DNA of 64,000 nucleotides from Oxytricha trifallax (taxonomy: Eukaryota; Ciliophora; Spirotrichea; Sporadotrichida; Oxytrichidae): contig ARYC01017089.1 of NCBI GenBank assembly GCA_000711775.1, positions 16,359-80,358 of the forward strand. The letters are read 5' to 3'. This document shows positions 44,430 through 58,300 of this stretch, piece by piece (the first letter of the stretch is position 1; every line of letters starts with the position of its first letter). The position numbers were made by a program, and so were the translations under genes. Under the pieces are notes generated by a model, which searched no databases, had not been told where the DNA came from, and saw only the letters and a list, made by a program, of their open reading frames with translations.

Positions 44430-47400
44430 TCAGTTAGATTGATCTTGTACAAATTCTACAATATATCTAACTCTGACTTGCTTATGACTGTAAACTATGT
44501 ACTGTGCCATGTCAGTGTAGACTGATTCAGCGTCTAAGCTCTCAACGTCTTTTCTGAGTTTGCCCATCATGTAGTCCCCAGTAATGACATGGGGTTTTAT
44601 CTCAAATTTGCGTTCCTTAATGTCCAAGAAACTCTTTTCAAGCAACTTCTCTTCACTCTCATTCATATTTTCTTTCTCAAAATCTTCTTCAGTTTCGTCC
44701 ACTTTCTCATCTTCATTTTCTGAGCTCATGTCTTCATCAGAATCTTATAAGTCTTTTCTCGATTTTTTAGCTTTAAAACAGAAAATAGAATTCTAAATTG
44801 TGCTTTCTTTGACTTCTTGCCCTTATTTTACTACTTGTTCTTAGTTTGCTTCTCTTTTTCAATCTACTCAGTCAGATACTCTGCGAAGTTAGTTATGTCT
44901 TTGTATACCTTATTTCCTTATTCAATTTTAGGGGCTGGATACTTAATGACTGGACCTGATGGTACTAAGCCGCATTCGTACTCATAGTGATTGAATGAGA
45001 AATCAGGACCATGTGAAGACATAATTCTGACAGAGTGAGATCCTCGAGGAGGTCTCTTGATTTCATCTTCCCAAGTTGTTGGGAAATTAGACAGATTTCC
45101 TAGAGCAACTTCGCAAAGTAGCAAATAGAACTTCTTTGTTTCTCCTTCAACTGCTTCTTCACCATAAGAGGAATACTAATGATTTTTTAAATAAGGAAAA
45201 TAAACTTACATCAATAGCTTTCTTGGCTTAGTCTGCGAAATAAATGCCATCTCCAAATATGCTTCCTGTTTCCCTTACTCCAACTGGTTTAAGTCTCATA
45301 CCTTTTTGAAGGATGCCAATTAGGTTTTAATTTTTAGTACCATGCCAGAGAAGTGTATGATTGTGAAGATTATTGAAAATTTGATCATCTTCAGCTGTTC
45401 TGACATTTTACTCATCAACTCCAAAAATATTGCTCACAGAGACAATATAAATTAAATATATTGATAAAAGGCTCTATTATCACTATCTTTATTATCAAAA
45501 GGCTTGCTTGCGTTGAGATATCTCATAATTGTTTTAAATGGCTGATTCATACAGTTCTCTTCATCAGTTTGATTTAAATTGTAAATTCTGATTGGGAGTG
45601 TGTTTCGAATATAGTCAATAGGTTATTGTTAGTAAAGGCTGACTAATGCAAGCTTGAAAGTTGTACTAAAGTTATAGATTTCATTAAGTTTCTCAATTTC
45701 TCTCTCTATCTTGTACTGTGCTTCTAGGGTTTTCATTTCAGCATAAGATTATTGAGATGTTGGTACTAAACTATAGTATTAATTTGAGAGTTCAAGGAGC
45801 TGCTCTTGAATCTTTTGGATCTCTTCTATAAATCAATTTATAAAATTTTTTTGAAAGGTAATCTTCTTTATCTTTTTTACCATCATTTGTTGATTTTGCT
45901 AGATCAAGAGCCTTGTTAAGAATATTTTATGCTTCAAGTATATGTTCTTAAGTCAAAAAAGCATTATATCCTCTTTCTTTATTATTATCTGAATTTATTA
46001 CTACATTAAGAATACAGAAAGCAAAGAATTCTGGCACAGCTCTATTTTTTAAATCCATTTCTTTCAAGATTGTTGAGAATTTATTCTTAACAAATTGTGG
46101 GTCAATTTTATTCTTAAATTTCTTATATTAAGTTTTGATAGTGTCTGTGTGATTCTAATTGCCAAGCTAGATAATTCTATATTTAGCTTTCTTTTGCTCT
46201 ATAATGTTTGATTTCTTAGCTTGATGAGGTTATTACTCTTGTACTTTGATTAGTGCTTAGAAATCATAACCAGTTTTTAATTGAATAATTTTATTTATAG
46301 CAATAAATCGTTAAATGATTCAAAAATAATCACATGGTAGATTAATTTCTAAAATTATCTCTAGTTTTTTGTTTGAACACTTTTTGGAATTCCTTTATAG
46401 CTGCTTCCTTATTTTCAGCGAATGGAGTTCTCTAATGCTAGCCAGTATCTCCAATTGAACCCCATCTAGTCCAAAGGACATACCTATCATTAAGCTTTTC
46501 TTTAAGCAATTACATCACATAAAATCTGAACACTCCATGTCATTGAAAAATCAAATAATATTATAAATATTTTAAGAAAAAACTCATTAAATTATTTTTT
46601 TTATGTCTACCCTGATGTACTTCCGCTTTTTAAAGTAAGATATTAAAGCTTTCATAGATTTAATGAGTTTCACTCATCTCACTCTATTTGTCGATTATAA
46701 CTATTGTTATATTAAGATAAATTTATTGATAATTGTATTGAATCAAGATCATCTTTGATATCAATTTTAATTTAATTAATGGAAATTAAGAATTTAAATA
46801 TTATGATGCACAATTATATTTCAAAAAATTCTTTGACTGTATGCTTAAGGTCGTCTTTAAAAATCCTTTAAAACTCTTATTCCACATCCTTTAAACTATC
46901 TTTAACCATTGCAACGACTATTTTGGCATTTTACTTTGTAATTTATTAAAAATTCATTAATAGACTTACTCAAAATAATTTGAGTTTATTGATTGTATAA
47001 AAATAGATACTTAGCCTTTCCATTATGGATGAGTTTGTTCAGTAACTATGGTTACTATTTGCTATCTGATTCATATTACAGTCCAACATAGTTTCTTAAT
47101 ATGTGATTTGAACTATTTCTTATTATTTTAAAAAGATGACCTTAAGTTATTTCGTACTTAAATTCCTTGTAGTTATCACATAAATATTTAATTAACCGAA
47201 GTGGTTTTGGGGTATTGGTTTTAAGGGAAGGGGTTTTGGGGAAAATTAAATTATATAAATATTTGACAACTTCTAAATCAGCCGAGTTGGTATTTTACCC
47301 TAATTACTGGTGATTTGAAATTGCTAAATACAAAGCGGACTAATCTTTATGTTTTTCTTCATCTTTTGTTGGTACGAAATTAAAATAAAAGTATTAATAA

Positions 47401-50400
47401 TGTGAAAAACTATATGATAAATTAATGTGACCTCTCTGGTGCAGAATTCTAATCAATTTTATATCTTTAGTCAAACAAGCCAATTTAACAAAGTAATTTC
47501 TTAGGTATTAATTTTATAAAACCTTTGGAGTAGCTTCAGTTATCAGATAAATTATAGTTTCATAATTATTTATACAATTTTAAGTATATTAAGAATATAA
47601 TTTTATTTTGATTGAATGCTTATCTTTAATAAGATCTACAATTTAATGTCTTTACTTCAAAAATTAAGTATCAGGTTAACCAAGGAATTGTTCAAATGCT
47701 TAACTATAGGGATGCTTTTTATATTACTGTATATCACTATCATCATTAAAATATTTATGATGTGCAAATAATTACATTACCAATTCAATTTTTACATTGC
47801 TTTTTCATTGAAAATCTTTCATAAGCCCCCCTCTTTTAAAATTTTTTATTATAGAAATTTATTAATATTTAAATACATCAATGCATGGAAGATTTCTATC
47901 TTCTAAGATTAAATCCACTATATTAGGTATTAATTTGGCTTTAATTTCCTTCAGCAGAGCAATTTAAGTTTATTAATTTAGGCCTACTTTGGTTGAGAGT
48001 AATACATTCAAGAAACTCTCATTTTTAGTTTTATTGGAATCACTCAATTAACCTTCACGTGCAAAATTCACTTATACCAATTATATAATAATCTAAGAAT
48101 ATTAACAAATGCTATTGCATTAAATACTTTTATTTTATCAATTAAAGTTATTGGAAGATGAGGGCGATCATCTTCATATTGGTGCTCTTTAATGCAAAAT
48201 AATAATTGACTGTATATATATTTATATAATTTAAGCAAGTAAGATTGGTGTATTACGATCTTTATCAGGTTAGAAGGCATCTATTTTGAAGTTGTTTAGC
48301 AAAGTGTAAAATATTTGTTCTAGTATTTTCTCATCCGAATCCCTGTCTCAATAAAAAATGGAATAAATTTTTAAGAACGTTTATAGATATTAAATTGATC
48401 TCCTTTTTAATCATTGTCATTTTGCTCATCCATATCAAATAGGGTTAAAAATTAACCTGATAATTAATATTCTTATTGTGTTTTTACTTATCACATTATT
48501 TAAAAAATTTTAGTTTAATTCCCCCAAATCTTCATCTTCGTCCTAATCTTCATCCTGATTTTCTTCGCATTCTTTATTTTTCAATTTGAATTCGGGGTAT
48601 GATAGTGACTGTGCCAGAGCATGCATTAATGATCTGCCTTCTTAATTTTAATACTTTTGTACTTCTTATTTTGAAACTATAATCAAGTAGTTTATTTAAA
48701 CAATTTATAATCATGAAATTAATAAATACTTAATAGGTTTTTAGCACAGTAGTAAAAATAATATGATTCAAACTTACAATTTGGAAGTAGCTAATTGAAG
48801 AGTGTAAAGTTTTTGCAAAGTAGGGAAGCATATAAGATATCAATAGCAGTATTCTTATTTTAATTCAGGTGATATAAACCGAAAAAGTTGTTTTAAAGTG
48901 CAATTTTCTATAGATTTTCTTTCTTTAATTCATAATCTTCTAAGCTTAACATTTCTTTATGATCTTCTTATGTGGTCTTTGTATTAATTTACTTAATGAT
49001 AATTTAAATATAGTCCAATTAATTAAATTAAAAGTCAAGACAAGATTGGTTTTATCAAGAATAAGCGAGTACTTTGTGAATTCTTATTAAATTTAGATGT
49101 TTCCTTGCTATAGTAAAAATAAAGCATTCTAGTTTTTGTGATTAAGAATGGCTTCTGAAAGAGCGTTATTACCGAACATATTCTCATGATTTCTCTCTTT
49201 GACAGTTAATTTTTGATTGATTAGAGAAAGTGATATATTAAATAATTATTTGAATTAATTCTAAAATGATAATCTTTATTATCTACTTTATTGTATAAAT
49301 TGATAAGGGAATGTCATCTAATCTTGCAAGAGTATTATATTAAATTATTTAAAAAATGCAGCTATGATAAGTATATTATTTTCTTAATTGTCATAAAAAC
49401 TGAGCTTTTACTTCTCCATATGGTCAAGCAATAATTTCACGATGTTAATAGGATCAATTTATAAATATTATATCATTAAAGCCATTTATCAATTAATAAT
49501 TTACTTTATTTAAGTTACTCAAAATAAAAAAATAATTAATTTGTAATAAAAAATATTCATTAAATCTAGAATTATTTAGTATTAAAAAAGTTCCAGTTTT
49601 CTTGAATAAATCAAAATAATTTAATTATCTTTTATTACTTAACATAAATTTTGATTTCCTATGAGAGGTTTATTCACATTTTAATAAAATAATAAAATAA
49701 TGTAAATTTTTCTCTCAGCCCCTTATTTCAAGGCAAGTTCAATCACACTTTCGTTTTTCTTAGTGACCTATTTTAGCATTTATGGGAAATTATCGAGAAG
49801 CAATTCTTCTAACTCAGGCAATTCCATATGAGTGTAATTTGACTTTATAATATTTTTTACAATTAAGAGATTTATATATTAAAAGTTAATTATACAGCTA
49901 AATGTAGTGGAGTATAGTGCGAGAGTTTATTAGAAACCTTATTATTGTTTAATTGCAATTTTCTATTAATAATTTCCTTGACAAGTACTAAATTTCTGTT
50001 GTAAGCTGCATAATGAAGTAAAGTGTTTCCAAATTCATCTTGAATCAAAATGTCTGATCCTTTTAGCTTGTTTAGCACTAAGTTTATAATATCGTGGTCC
50101 TTGACATATGCCAATAAGTGAATATAAATTGAAGGGCCATCTCTGTACAAATCTGTAATTTCTGAATATAAAACAGCTGCGTCAAGGTATCTCATATAGA
50201 TGCTTAACAATCTTGAGCAAGGCATGGCTAATGTAATTGGAGTCTCAGCATAGACATTCTTTTGAATGAGAAGATGTATATATTTTTGAAGCGGTAAGCT
50301 TTCAACGAAGTCAATGAGCTTGAACTAATCATCATTTGTCTTAGAGAGTAAAATTAATTAGGTTAAAATGTGCAACCAGTTGGAATTAGTTAACATTTCC

Positions 50401-53400
50401 CCTATGTTATATCTGAAAATTCTATGATCAATTAAGCCAAAATTTTTGAATAATTTTTCTTCTTTAAGATCATCAATGCTTTTTTCATTGTAATAGTCTT
50501 TACAAATAATTCTGATTTTGTTTATTTTAAATCCTAAATAATTTAAGAATAATTTTTAGTAAATAACAAATCGGGTTCAATTAGAGTTCAAAATAATTTA
50601 AATATTTTTGTATATTTAATTTTAATTCTCAAGATAAACCTCATTTTATTAATATTCTCAACTTATAAATGCCCTTAAAGCATTAAGAATATATTTAGAA
50701 CTTTTGAATTATTTAACTTAATTATTTTATCTAAAATGGTTTATAAAAATAAAAAGTAAATATAACTTTATATCTTAGAGATTAATTAATAAAGAAAAAA
50801 AATTTAAGAAAATTTTAAACTTAAAAATGCTTATTGTAGATTTTTTGGTTTTTAATTCTGGATGTTTCATACTTATCCTTTTAAAATAAAAGTAATTATT
50901 GAGCATATTTTCGATCTCAATAGTTTCTTGATCATTCCTTGAAAATGATTTTTTGCTTGAATTTCTCTCCTCGGGTACATTATCAAGAAGCTATTAATTA
51001 AGTTCTAACATGAAATTCAAAAGTTAAAGAATGCTGTCTATTTTCAATTTTCTATCTGTACCTGAGTAATTATTTTAAATTATGTGGAAATAGGATAATT
51101 GCAAACCAAATATTAGTGGACTATAAATATCGTTAAGGTATTAATAATATTTAGCTTACGTAAAACCTCTAATGTCTTATAGAATGGATAAGCCTTTCAA
51201 ATTTTAATTGTAATGACCTTGCTTTAAAAGTTAGAATATTTAATTTAAGTGCTGTTCATGTACTGAATCTTGTTGTACAATTGCCTTTGCAAACCAATGT
51301 AAAAATGTTCTCTTTGACTTCAAATTTACATAATTCTATAGTACTAAGATCAAAAGAAAAGTTTACTTACAATATCAACACGTTTTTCTAAAAGCCAAAT
51401 TACCAAAGGTAAATTTTTCTATTGCATTGCAATATTTAATGGTGAAGTTCCATCATTGGAAAGAAGAGTAAAGTTATACTGTAGATGCTCAAGGAATTCT
51501 GCTAAAATTACAATCTATTCACTTAACTTTCTATAGATATCTTAGACTTTTCTTTTCATTTTCTCTTTTTCTGAAATAACTTCCTCCCCATTATTTTACT
51601 CCGCATCTGAGTTCTCCATGTCTTCATCCTCTTCCTCATCGGTATGGCTGCTCTTTTTTCCAGCTGGTCCTAAAGCTTGTTGCATTTCATCTTCATCTTA
51701 CTATCTCTTACTTGCTTCTTATTTAGCAATTTCCATGACATTGATGCCAGCAAGATAATGAAAAGCGTTATGCCCATTAAGATCTACTTTGTTTGGTTTA
51801 ATGGAAACAGTGTCAAAGAGCTTAACCAAGTTTTCGAAATGAGAGACTGAGTTTATGCCAAAGTTCAAGAGGTTTTGAACTATGATGTCTCTTCCTTAAT
51901 CATCTGTAAATTGGTCAGTTCCATTTTGATCTTTATTATTTTGAATCAAAAGTTTCAAGATTCTATAATGCCCTTTTTAGAGAGCAATAGAAGCTGGAGT
52001 TGAATTCCAAAGATTCTTGGCATCTTATTCAACACCATGATCTACCAAAATTTGAACTATTTTTGCCCAGCCATAGGCAACTGCGTAATGAATTGGATTA
52101 TTCTTTGAAGTGTCGCCTATATTATAAATATAATTAATTACTAACGTATATTAACTGCAATGCTATATTGACAAGGTCCAAGTTCTTCTTAGAAAGAATG
52201 AAGTTAACTATATCTACACTTCCATTCATGCATGCAAAGATCAAAGCTGATTTCTTTTACTTGTGAATTTTACCTTCATAGTCAACATCATTTTTATCAA
52301 GAATTTTAACGACTTCAAGATGACCGTAAGCACATGCCAATAGGATTGGAGTCTACAATAATGATTAGTTATAATTATGGAAATTACCATTGATTTTGAG
52401 TTTTTAAGATTAGGATTAGCTCCTGCTTTGAGCAAAGCGTCTACACATCTGTAATGACCTTATTAAGCTGCGAAGTGAAGAGCAGTCCAGCTTGACCTAT
52501 CCTTCATATCTAGACTATTGATATTGATTTATTGATCTTCATCTTCGTCACTGCCCTCATCCATATCTTCGTCTTCGCTATCGTCTTTCTTCTTTCCTTT
52601 CTTTGGTTTAGCTTAAACTTTTTTCTTTTTCTTTAAGAGGTCCCTTGCTGTTTAAGCTATTTCTCTTTCTTTCTTCTTTTTATCATAGTGCTCTAGAAGT
52701 ACCTATATATTATGAAGTTTGCCAAGTTATGCTGCAATCATCAAGGGAGTCTTTCTTTAGTTGTCTAATTCATTAGGATCACATCCATTAGCCAACAAGA
52801 AACCGAGGACAGCAGGATTTTCATTTGCAACAGCATAATGAACTAAATTTCTTCTGTTGTAATCAGGGAGGGAGAATGTTGGAGCTACTTTTATTAAGGA
52901 CTGGAGCACTTTTAAGTTTGGATTTATACAAGCACAGTGCAAGGGAGATAGCATGCTGAATTACTTGGACTATTTTGTGACTGAGATCCTGACAATTAAA
53001 ACCACCAAAATCCCTAAAAACTTATAATAATCAAGTTTTTAATCAATATTTTTCAATTGAGATAAGAGAAAGAAATTTCTTTTTTTTGTATAACTTGTTA
53101 ATTTATTCCATTTTTAAAAAAATTTTTAAGCTACATTTTTCTTAAAATATTTTCTCTGCTTCCAAGTTAATTAAAATTATTTTATGTAGGCATTTCTTCT
53201 ACAATCGCTATATTGATAATATAAATTTTTTATAGTTGAGCTTGAGTCCACAAAATTTTTCAAATCAAAATATTAGTTGATTAGAGATTTTAAATATTGA
53301 TAGGTGGAATCTAGTCCAAGCATAAATGAAAGAGTCTGTTTAAATCAGCCAATCCATTTTCGAAGTTATATTTCAACAAGAAGTGAGCCTCTTGAACTCT

Positions 53401-54230
53401 TCCAGTCCTCACATACTCGACCACAGAACCAGTCAGCTTTTCGTGAATCTAACCCTCTAAGTTATCCTTGTTTGATTTATCTTCAATGAATAGTTTAATT
53501 GACTATAGTGATAGCATGTTATCCTTTAACAGTCTGTACACTCTAGGTTATGTCCTAAGACTGTTATCCATTACAAATATAATTAAGAATTAAAGCTATT
53601 TTACAAAAGCGTCATTTCCTTCTTTAGATCCCTAAGTAAAAGAAGTTAATTATAAACTAGAGGACTTACTCTTGCTTGATTGATTTCAGCAATACATTTT
53701 AAAATAAAGCAATTATTTAATTATATACCATGAGAGAAATCGTAATGACCAACGTATCCTGTATGATATCTTCCAAGAATAATATCAGGAAGTTCTTTTC
53801 TTGTCCTCTTAGAATTGAATTCTTTCACAAATAATTTGACGATTTCATAGTGTTTCATTTAATCAGCTATTTTCAAAGCATTCTGATCGGTGTTCCAGCA
53901 GTCATGATTAAATTTGCATGTGTGTGTAAATTAATTTAGAAAGAAAGCCGAAAACATTTTTATTTTAATGAGCCTAGATGGGATTTGTGATTTGCTGATA
54001 GTCCTCCAAGAGTTTCTTGACAGCATGGACATCATTTTTCTTAGTAGCTTCCAAAACTTTTCTGTTGTTGCAAAACAAACAGCAGAAATCGTTTTCATCT
54101 TTGGTTTTAACTTATTTAGAAATCTTGCTCATTGCTGAAATTTTCTTATTTGTACTAGTGTCTATTTAAACAGAGTCATTGTTTTAGATTTGATTTCTAC
54201 CTTTATGCTAGGTTGGCTTATTGCCTCCTT
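44430..54230 (-). CDS. Ankyrin-WGR-PARP protein (tankyrase-like), probably one giant gene
   Basis: Nearly 10 kb of minus-strand coding blocks. From the N-terminal side (about 54230; exact start uncertain): ankyrin repeats (LSPLHCACINPNLKVLQSLI, NLVHYAVANENPAVLGFLL, SWTALHFAAQQGHYRCVDAL, NTLLHYAAYNRNLVLVKEI, RSLMHALAQSL) with acidic inserts. Then a WGR domain (RYVLWTRWGSIGDTG) and a PARP catalytic domain: LLWHGTKNQNLIGILQKGM, GSIFGDGIYFAD, LLCEVALGN, ending DQSN at TGA 44432-44430. The WGR frame is open upstream of ATG 46677 and reads IVIIDKQSEMSETHQIYESF, as WGR domains begin, so the ankyrin part probably belongs to the same protein. The ANK-WGR-PARP order is known in some animal PARPs. The catalytic Glu (NEYIVY) is Gln here (AQYIVY). 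IES 46541-46618 is exact; many others are unresolved. Confidence 0.7.
46541..46618. other. IES, ATGT pointer, 78 bp
   Basis: ATGT at 46537-46540 and 46615-46618. Removal joins LLQKAEVH to GVFRFYVMQLLKE in the WGR domain. Confidence 0.7.
47201..47245. repeat. Internal telomere-like G4T4 tract
   Basis: GTGGTTTTGGGG, TTGGTTTTAAGGG and AAGGGGTTTTGGGG lie within 45 bp on the + strand, inside a non-coding stretch of the ankyrin gene region. It has the G4T4 telomere unit of stichotrichs, but only one clean copy and no ATT-flanked pair. A decayed TBE end is possible. Confidence 0.5.
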
Positions 54231-54328
54231 TATTGTTAACTTGCTAGTTTATTTAATAAATTAAAAATCTACAGAAAATACTATAGCTCAAAACTCATTA
54301 GACTCACTATACCTAAGAAATCTTAAAA

Positions 54329-54905
54329 TCATAATTTTAAAAAAAAAACCAGTAAGTTTTTAAATAAAACATTATAGTTTTGAAGTTTTTGATAAATTTA
54401 GATCAGAGATGGATAGTTTTAGCTACTAGAAGATTATGTTTTAATTGGCACAACTTTTAATGTTTTTAGTTTTTTCGCAACTACCACTGGGGCTAGTTGC
54501 TTTTTCTTGTTAAGAATTGATTGCTTCTTTTAATCTCCCTTGCTTCAAAAATAATATTATATAAAATATTAAACTTAGGATTCATAATCTATATAATTTT
54601 GATAAATTTGCAAATTATTTTTGAAACTTTTTTCCTATTAAAACTCTTGATTTCTTTTTTTTATGTTTATGCTATATAATACTTTATTACAATTATTATT
54701 CAGGTTTAAATTGGAGGTGTAGAGTGTAAAAATTAATAATTTATTAATAATTTTAAGAGTTAAATAGTCTTTCGAATGTTGAGCTTTGAGTTTTCGATTT
54801 ATCATGATCTTCAAACTCATTTCCTCCATCATGTCTGTAATGCCTTGATCTAAAATTTCTGGGTTTTTTTATGCCAAATCTTCTTCTAGGAGCTCTGTAT
54901 GCCAT
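54329..54905 (-). CDS. Small basic protein, unrecognised
   Basis: ATG 54905-54903: MAYRAPRRRFGIKKPRNFRS, then RHYRHDGGNEFEDHDKSKTQ. A second block reads KKQSILNKKKQLAPVVVAKK, then LKTLKVVPIKTQSSSS. An IES of about 200 bp or more separates them (about 54545-54770), pointer unresolved. TGA 54331-54329 closes the frame. The strongly basic composition suggests nucleic-acid binding, but no domain is recognised. Confidence 0.4.
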
Positions 54906-55301
54906 AGATTATCTTTGAGCTAGAATTAAATTTAAGTGATAAGTATTGATTTACAAAATCCAGATGGTCTCGATCTCATCTTAAATTTTTAATAAATATA
55001 TAGTTAATCTTTAATTATTAATAATTGGCTTATTTAAATTTAACATCGCTACTTGTTTTGTTCTTGCCATTTTACTATAGTGAAATAATGATAAAAGGTA
55101 AATATTACTTTTCTTGTAAAAATCTTTGATTAGGTTTGTTAAAGAATCTTAAGTTAATTAATTATATCTTTAATTATGTGGCTCAATCTTTTATATCGGA
55201 TTTATTAACTGATCAGATATACCAGTCAGATTTACTTTTAATTCCCTAATTTTTTATATTAGAAAATTTTCAGAGTTCTTTTAGAAAATGAAAGTAGTAT
55301 A
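54906..55301. other. AT-rich intergenic stretch
   Basis: Divergent spacer before the glutathione transferase gene; no coding frame or repeat seen. Confidence 0.4.
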
Positions 55302-58300
55302 ATGAGTATTATAAATGAATCTGAATAAAATGAATCTTATAATTAAATTATTAGATTTTAGGATTTGTCATATCTATGGAAAATTAATATTTATAATAAT
55401 GGTTAATTTATTTAAAATTAACCAGTTGAATCACCTGCCAAAGTTACTCTTTACTCTTACTTTAGATCCTCAGCCTCATGGAGAGTGAGAACTGTCTTGA
55501 ATCTCAAAGGTATTGAATACGAGTAGCAAATAATATTATTGCTATATATTATTTTACCGCCCAGTTAACATCACTAAGGCAAGCAGTGAATAGTTCAGTG
55601 AAGATTATACCAAGCTAAATCCAATGAGCGTAAGATAGCTTGTCCCTTTCTCAATAATCTTATCTATGTTGAACTTAACATTAATCAAAATTCTTTTTAG
55701 AGAGTGCCAACCTTAGTGATCGATGGCAAATCACTTGCTGAAAGTGTAGCTATCATCGAATACATTGAAGAGACTAGACCAGAGCTAAGGTAGTTACTCC
55801 CTAAAGATCCCTACCTCAGAGCTAAAGTCAGACAGTTGGCTGAGATCGTTAACTCAGGAATTCAACCATTATAAAACTTAGAGGTCCTCAACAAGGTAGA
55901 AGAGGAACTTCACGGAGATAGAAAAGCCTGGGCTCAACATTTTATCAAGAAGGGAATGACTGGTAAGGATATAAACATAAACTTGTTAATGTTTTAATAG
56001 CTTTCGAGAGTATCGTTAAGGAGACAAGAGGGAAGTATTCAAAACCCCAAAACCCCTGAAGTAGTTTGATTGAGTTTTTGATTGATGAAAGTAGACTATT
56101 AACGCATGCTTTATTAGGGTTTTAATAGGGTTTATGTAGGGGTTAATGGTTTAAATATCAGTAATTTAAGTGAGAATATGCGAGGTTTGGGATCAGTTTA
56201 TGACAGTGAATATATAGATTTATTGTTTAAGTTGCGTTATGGATGTAATGATTATAGTGATCAACTCAGACCTATTCTTAATTACACATCTATTGCAAGA
56301 CTGCTCCATAAATCTCCTGCTACTGTTAGGTCACACTGTCTATTAGCATTGAATTTAAAGAGATAGCATCTTAATTCTAAGCCTAAAAGACCTTTAAAAT
56401 TCTAGTAGCATCATATCGATTATCTTATTAATGATAAGACTCTAAAATACTGGGCTCATTTCTCTCTGGCCTAGAGGGCTGTGATGTTTCATCGCCAATT
56501 TCCTGAGCTACACATCTCTGCATAATCCATAGCTAATATCTATAAAAAGAATGGTATATCTTACAAGACAGTCAATCGCATTAAGAGAGTGATTGACTTT
56601 AATGTTCCATTTTATAAGGATAATTTAAATTATATATTCGATTAAATGCAGAGGGCTTAAGAGCATAATATAAAGTTCATACATGCTGATGAGGCAGTAT
56701 TCACGTTTAATACCTTCATATCGAGGTCTTGGTATATGAGGTACAGCAACATAGAAGTTTATGATCAAAAGGTTAAGGTATAAACTCATGCAATCCTTGG
56801 TGGAATCAGTGAAGATAGTGGGCTTGGGACTTATGTTATCCACCCTCGCTCTATTAAGACTGAATAATATATTAAATTTTTGCAATAGCTAAGAGATAAG
56901 TATGCTGAATAAGAAATTATTCTGTTTTGTTGATAATTTATCAGTTCATAAAACTTAAGAATCAAGGAGAGAATATGAAAGGCTAAACATAACACCTGTA
57001 TTTAATGTTCCTTATAGCCCTCAATTCAATGGAATTGAACTATATTGGGGCCTATTAAAAGGCCACTACAAGAAACTTCTGCTCTATCATCTGATACACG
57101 ATCTGAAGATAGATACAGTAGATTTTATTAAGAGTGCTGCTAAAAGAGTCAGCGATGATAAAGCAAAAGTATGCGCAAGAGAAGGGAGATTTTGTGTTTA
57201 TAAATAAGTTTTAGATTTAAACGAATGAATAAGTTCACATATTAAATTTGCCCGTAAAAGGGATTTGGCTTCTCTTTCTTTTCTTCCTCTTAAGGCTTGC
57301 TTGGGCCCATGTTTCTTCTCTTAGTGCCAGCTCCTGCATCTATGTTCATCTCTTCTGGCTTTTATAAATCTTTGAAGAGTCTCTTACTCAATTCATGTTT
57401 TACTTGAGACTTTCTCTCTCTGTTTAATTTGCTGCGCTCTTTCATCAAGTATATAGCAGTACCAGGTTTTTCTATAAAGTTAGAAGTCTATGCTTACTTG
57501 AGATGAATGGATGCTTCTGCAGTTCCTACAGCCATGAGTCACTGATTTTGATTCCCTGCTTCTCTTTCTCTTCAGGAGAGATGCTGTAGCGTTTCTTATG
57601 AGCTTCTTAAATTACTTCACTTAAGTACTCTGGTTTAAGAGTTCCAAGAACTCCAAAGAAGAAGTTTCTCTCTGGTAACTTATTTGAGAGTTGTAACTTT
57701 GATGGTAGGTACAGAGCAACATCTAGATCACTCATCGCATCATCATAGAGATTTGTCACTGAGATTTCAGGGTAGTTAGGTATCTCAATCATCTTTATTT
57801 CATTGGTCTTAAAAGCTTTTTTCTCTTCACTTAGTAAGGCTTTTAAGAATGATATTTTTGTTCCTTCCTGAGTTGGCAAGAACAATCCACCTATGGTTAA
57901 TATATTAGTATTTGATAAAAGCTTACCTTGCTATACCAAATATCTATAGAGGTCCTCCCTTACTTCGAAATTTCTCCTATCAATTCTTGAGATTGTATTC
58001 TCTTCATTGCATCATTCATAGACTCCATCTTGCTTCCACTTTCTATAAATGTTTATGAAATTTAAAATTATGGATATCCATTCTAAACTTACTAAAATTT
58101 TACTACTAAATAGAGAGATCCAACTGGAGGTCAACCTGAATAAGATAGTAAGAGAAAGATGGAAGAACTTTCTCCAAGTTTCAAAGTTTGACTTCCATTT
58201 TTATCAAACTTTCTCCATTAAATTGCTCCTAATAATAATTAATTTAATTAGGTGGTGCTCCTAATTTATTTAAAACTTAATTAGGTGGTTATATTAAAGT

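Noticed and set aside
46675-46677. ATG 46677 as the true start of a separate PARP gene
   Set aside because: Codons upstream in the same frame continue the WGR domain beginning (VIIDKQSEMSETHQ), so this Met is probably internal; not fully excluded.
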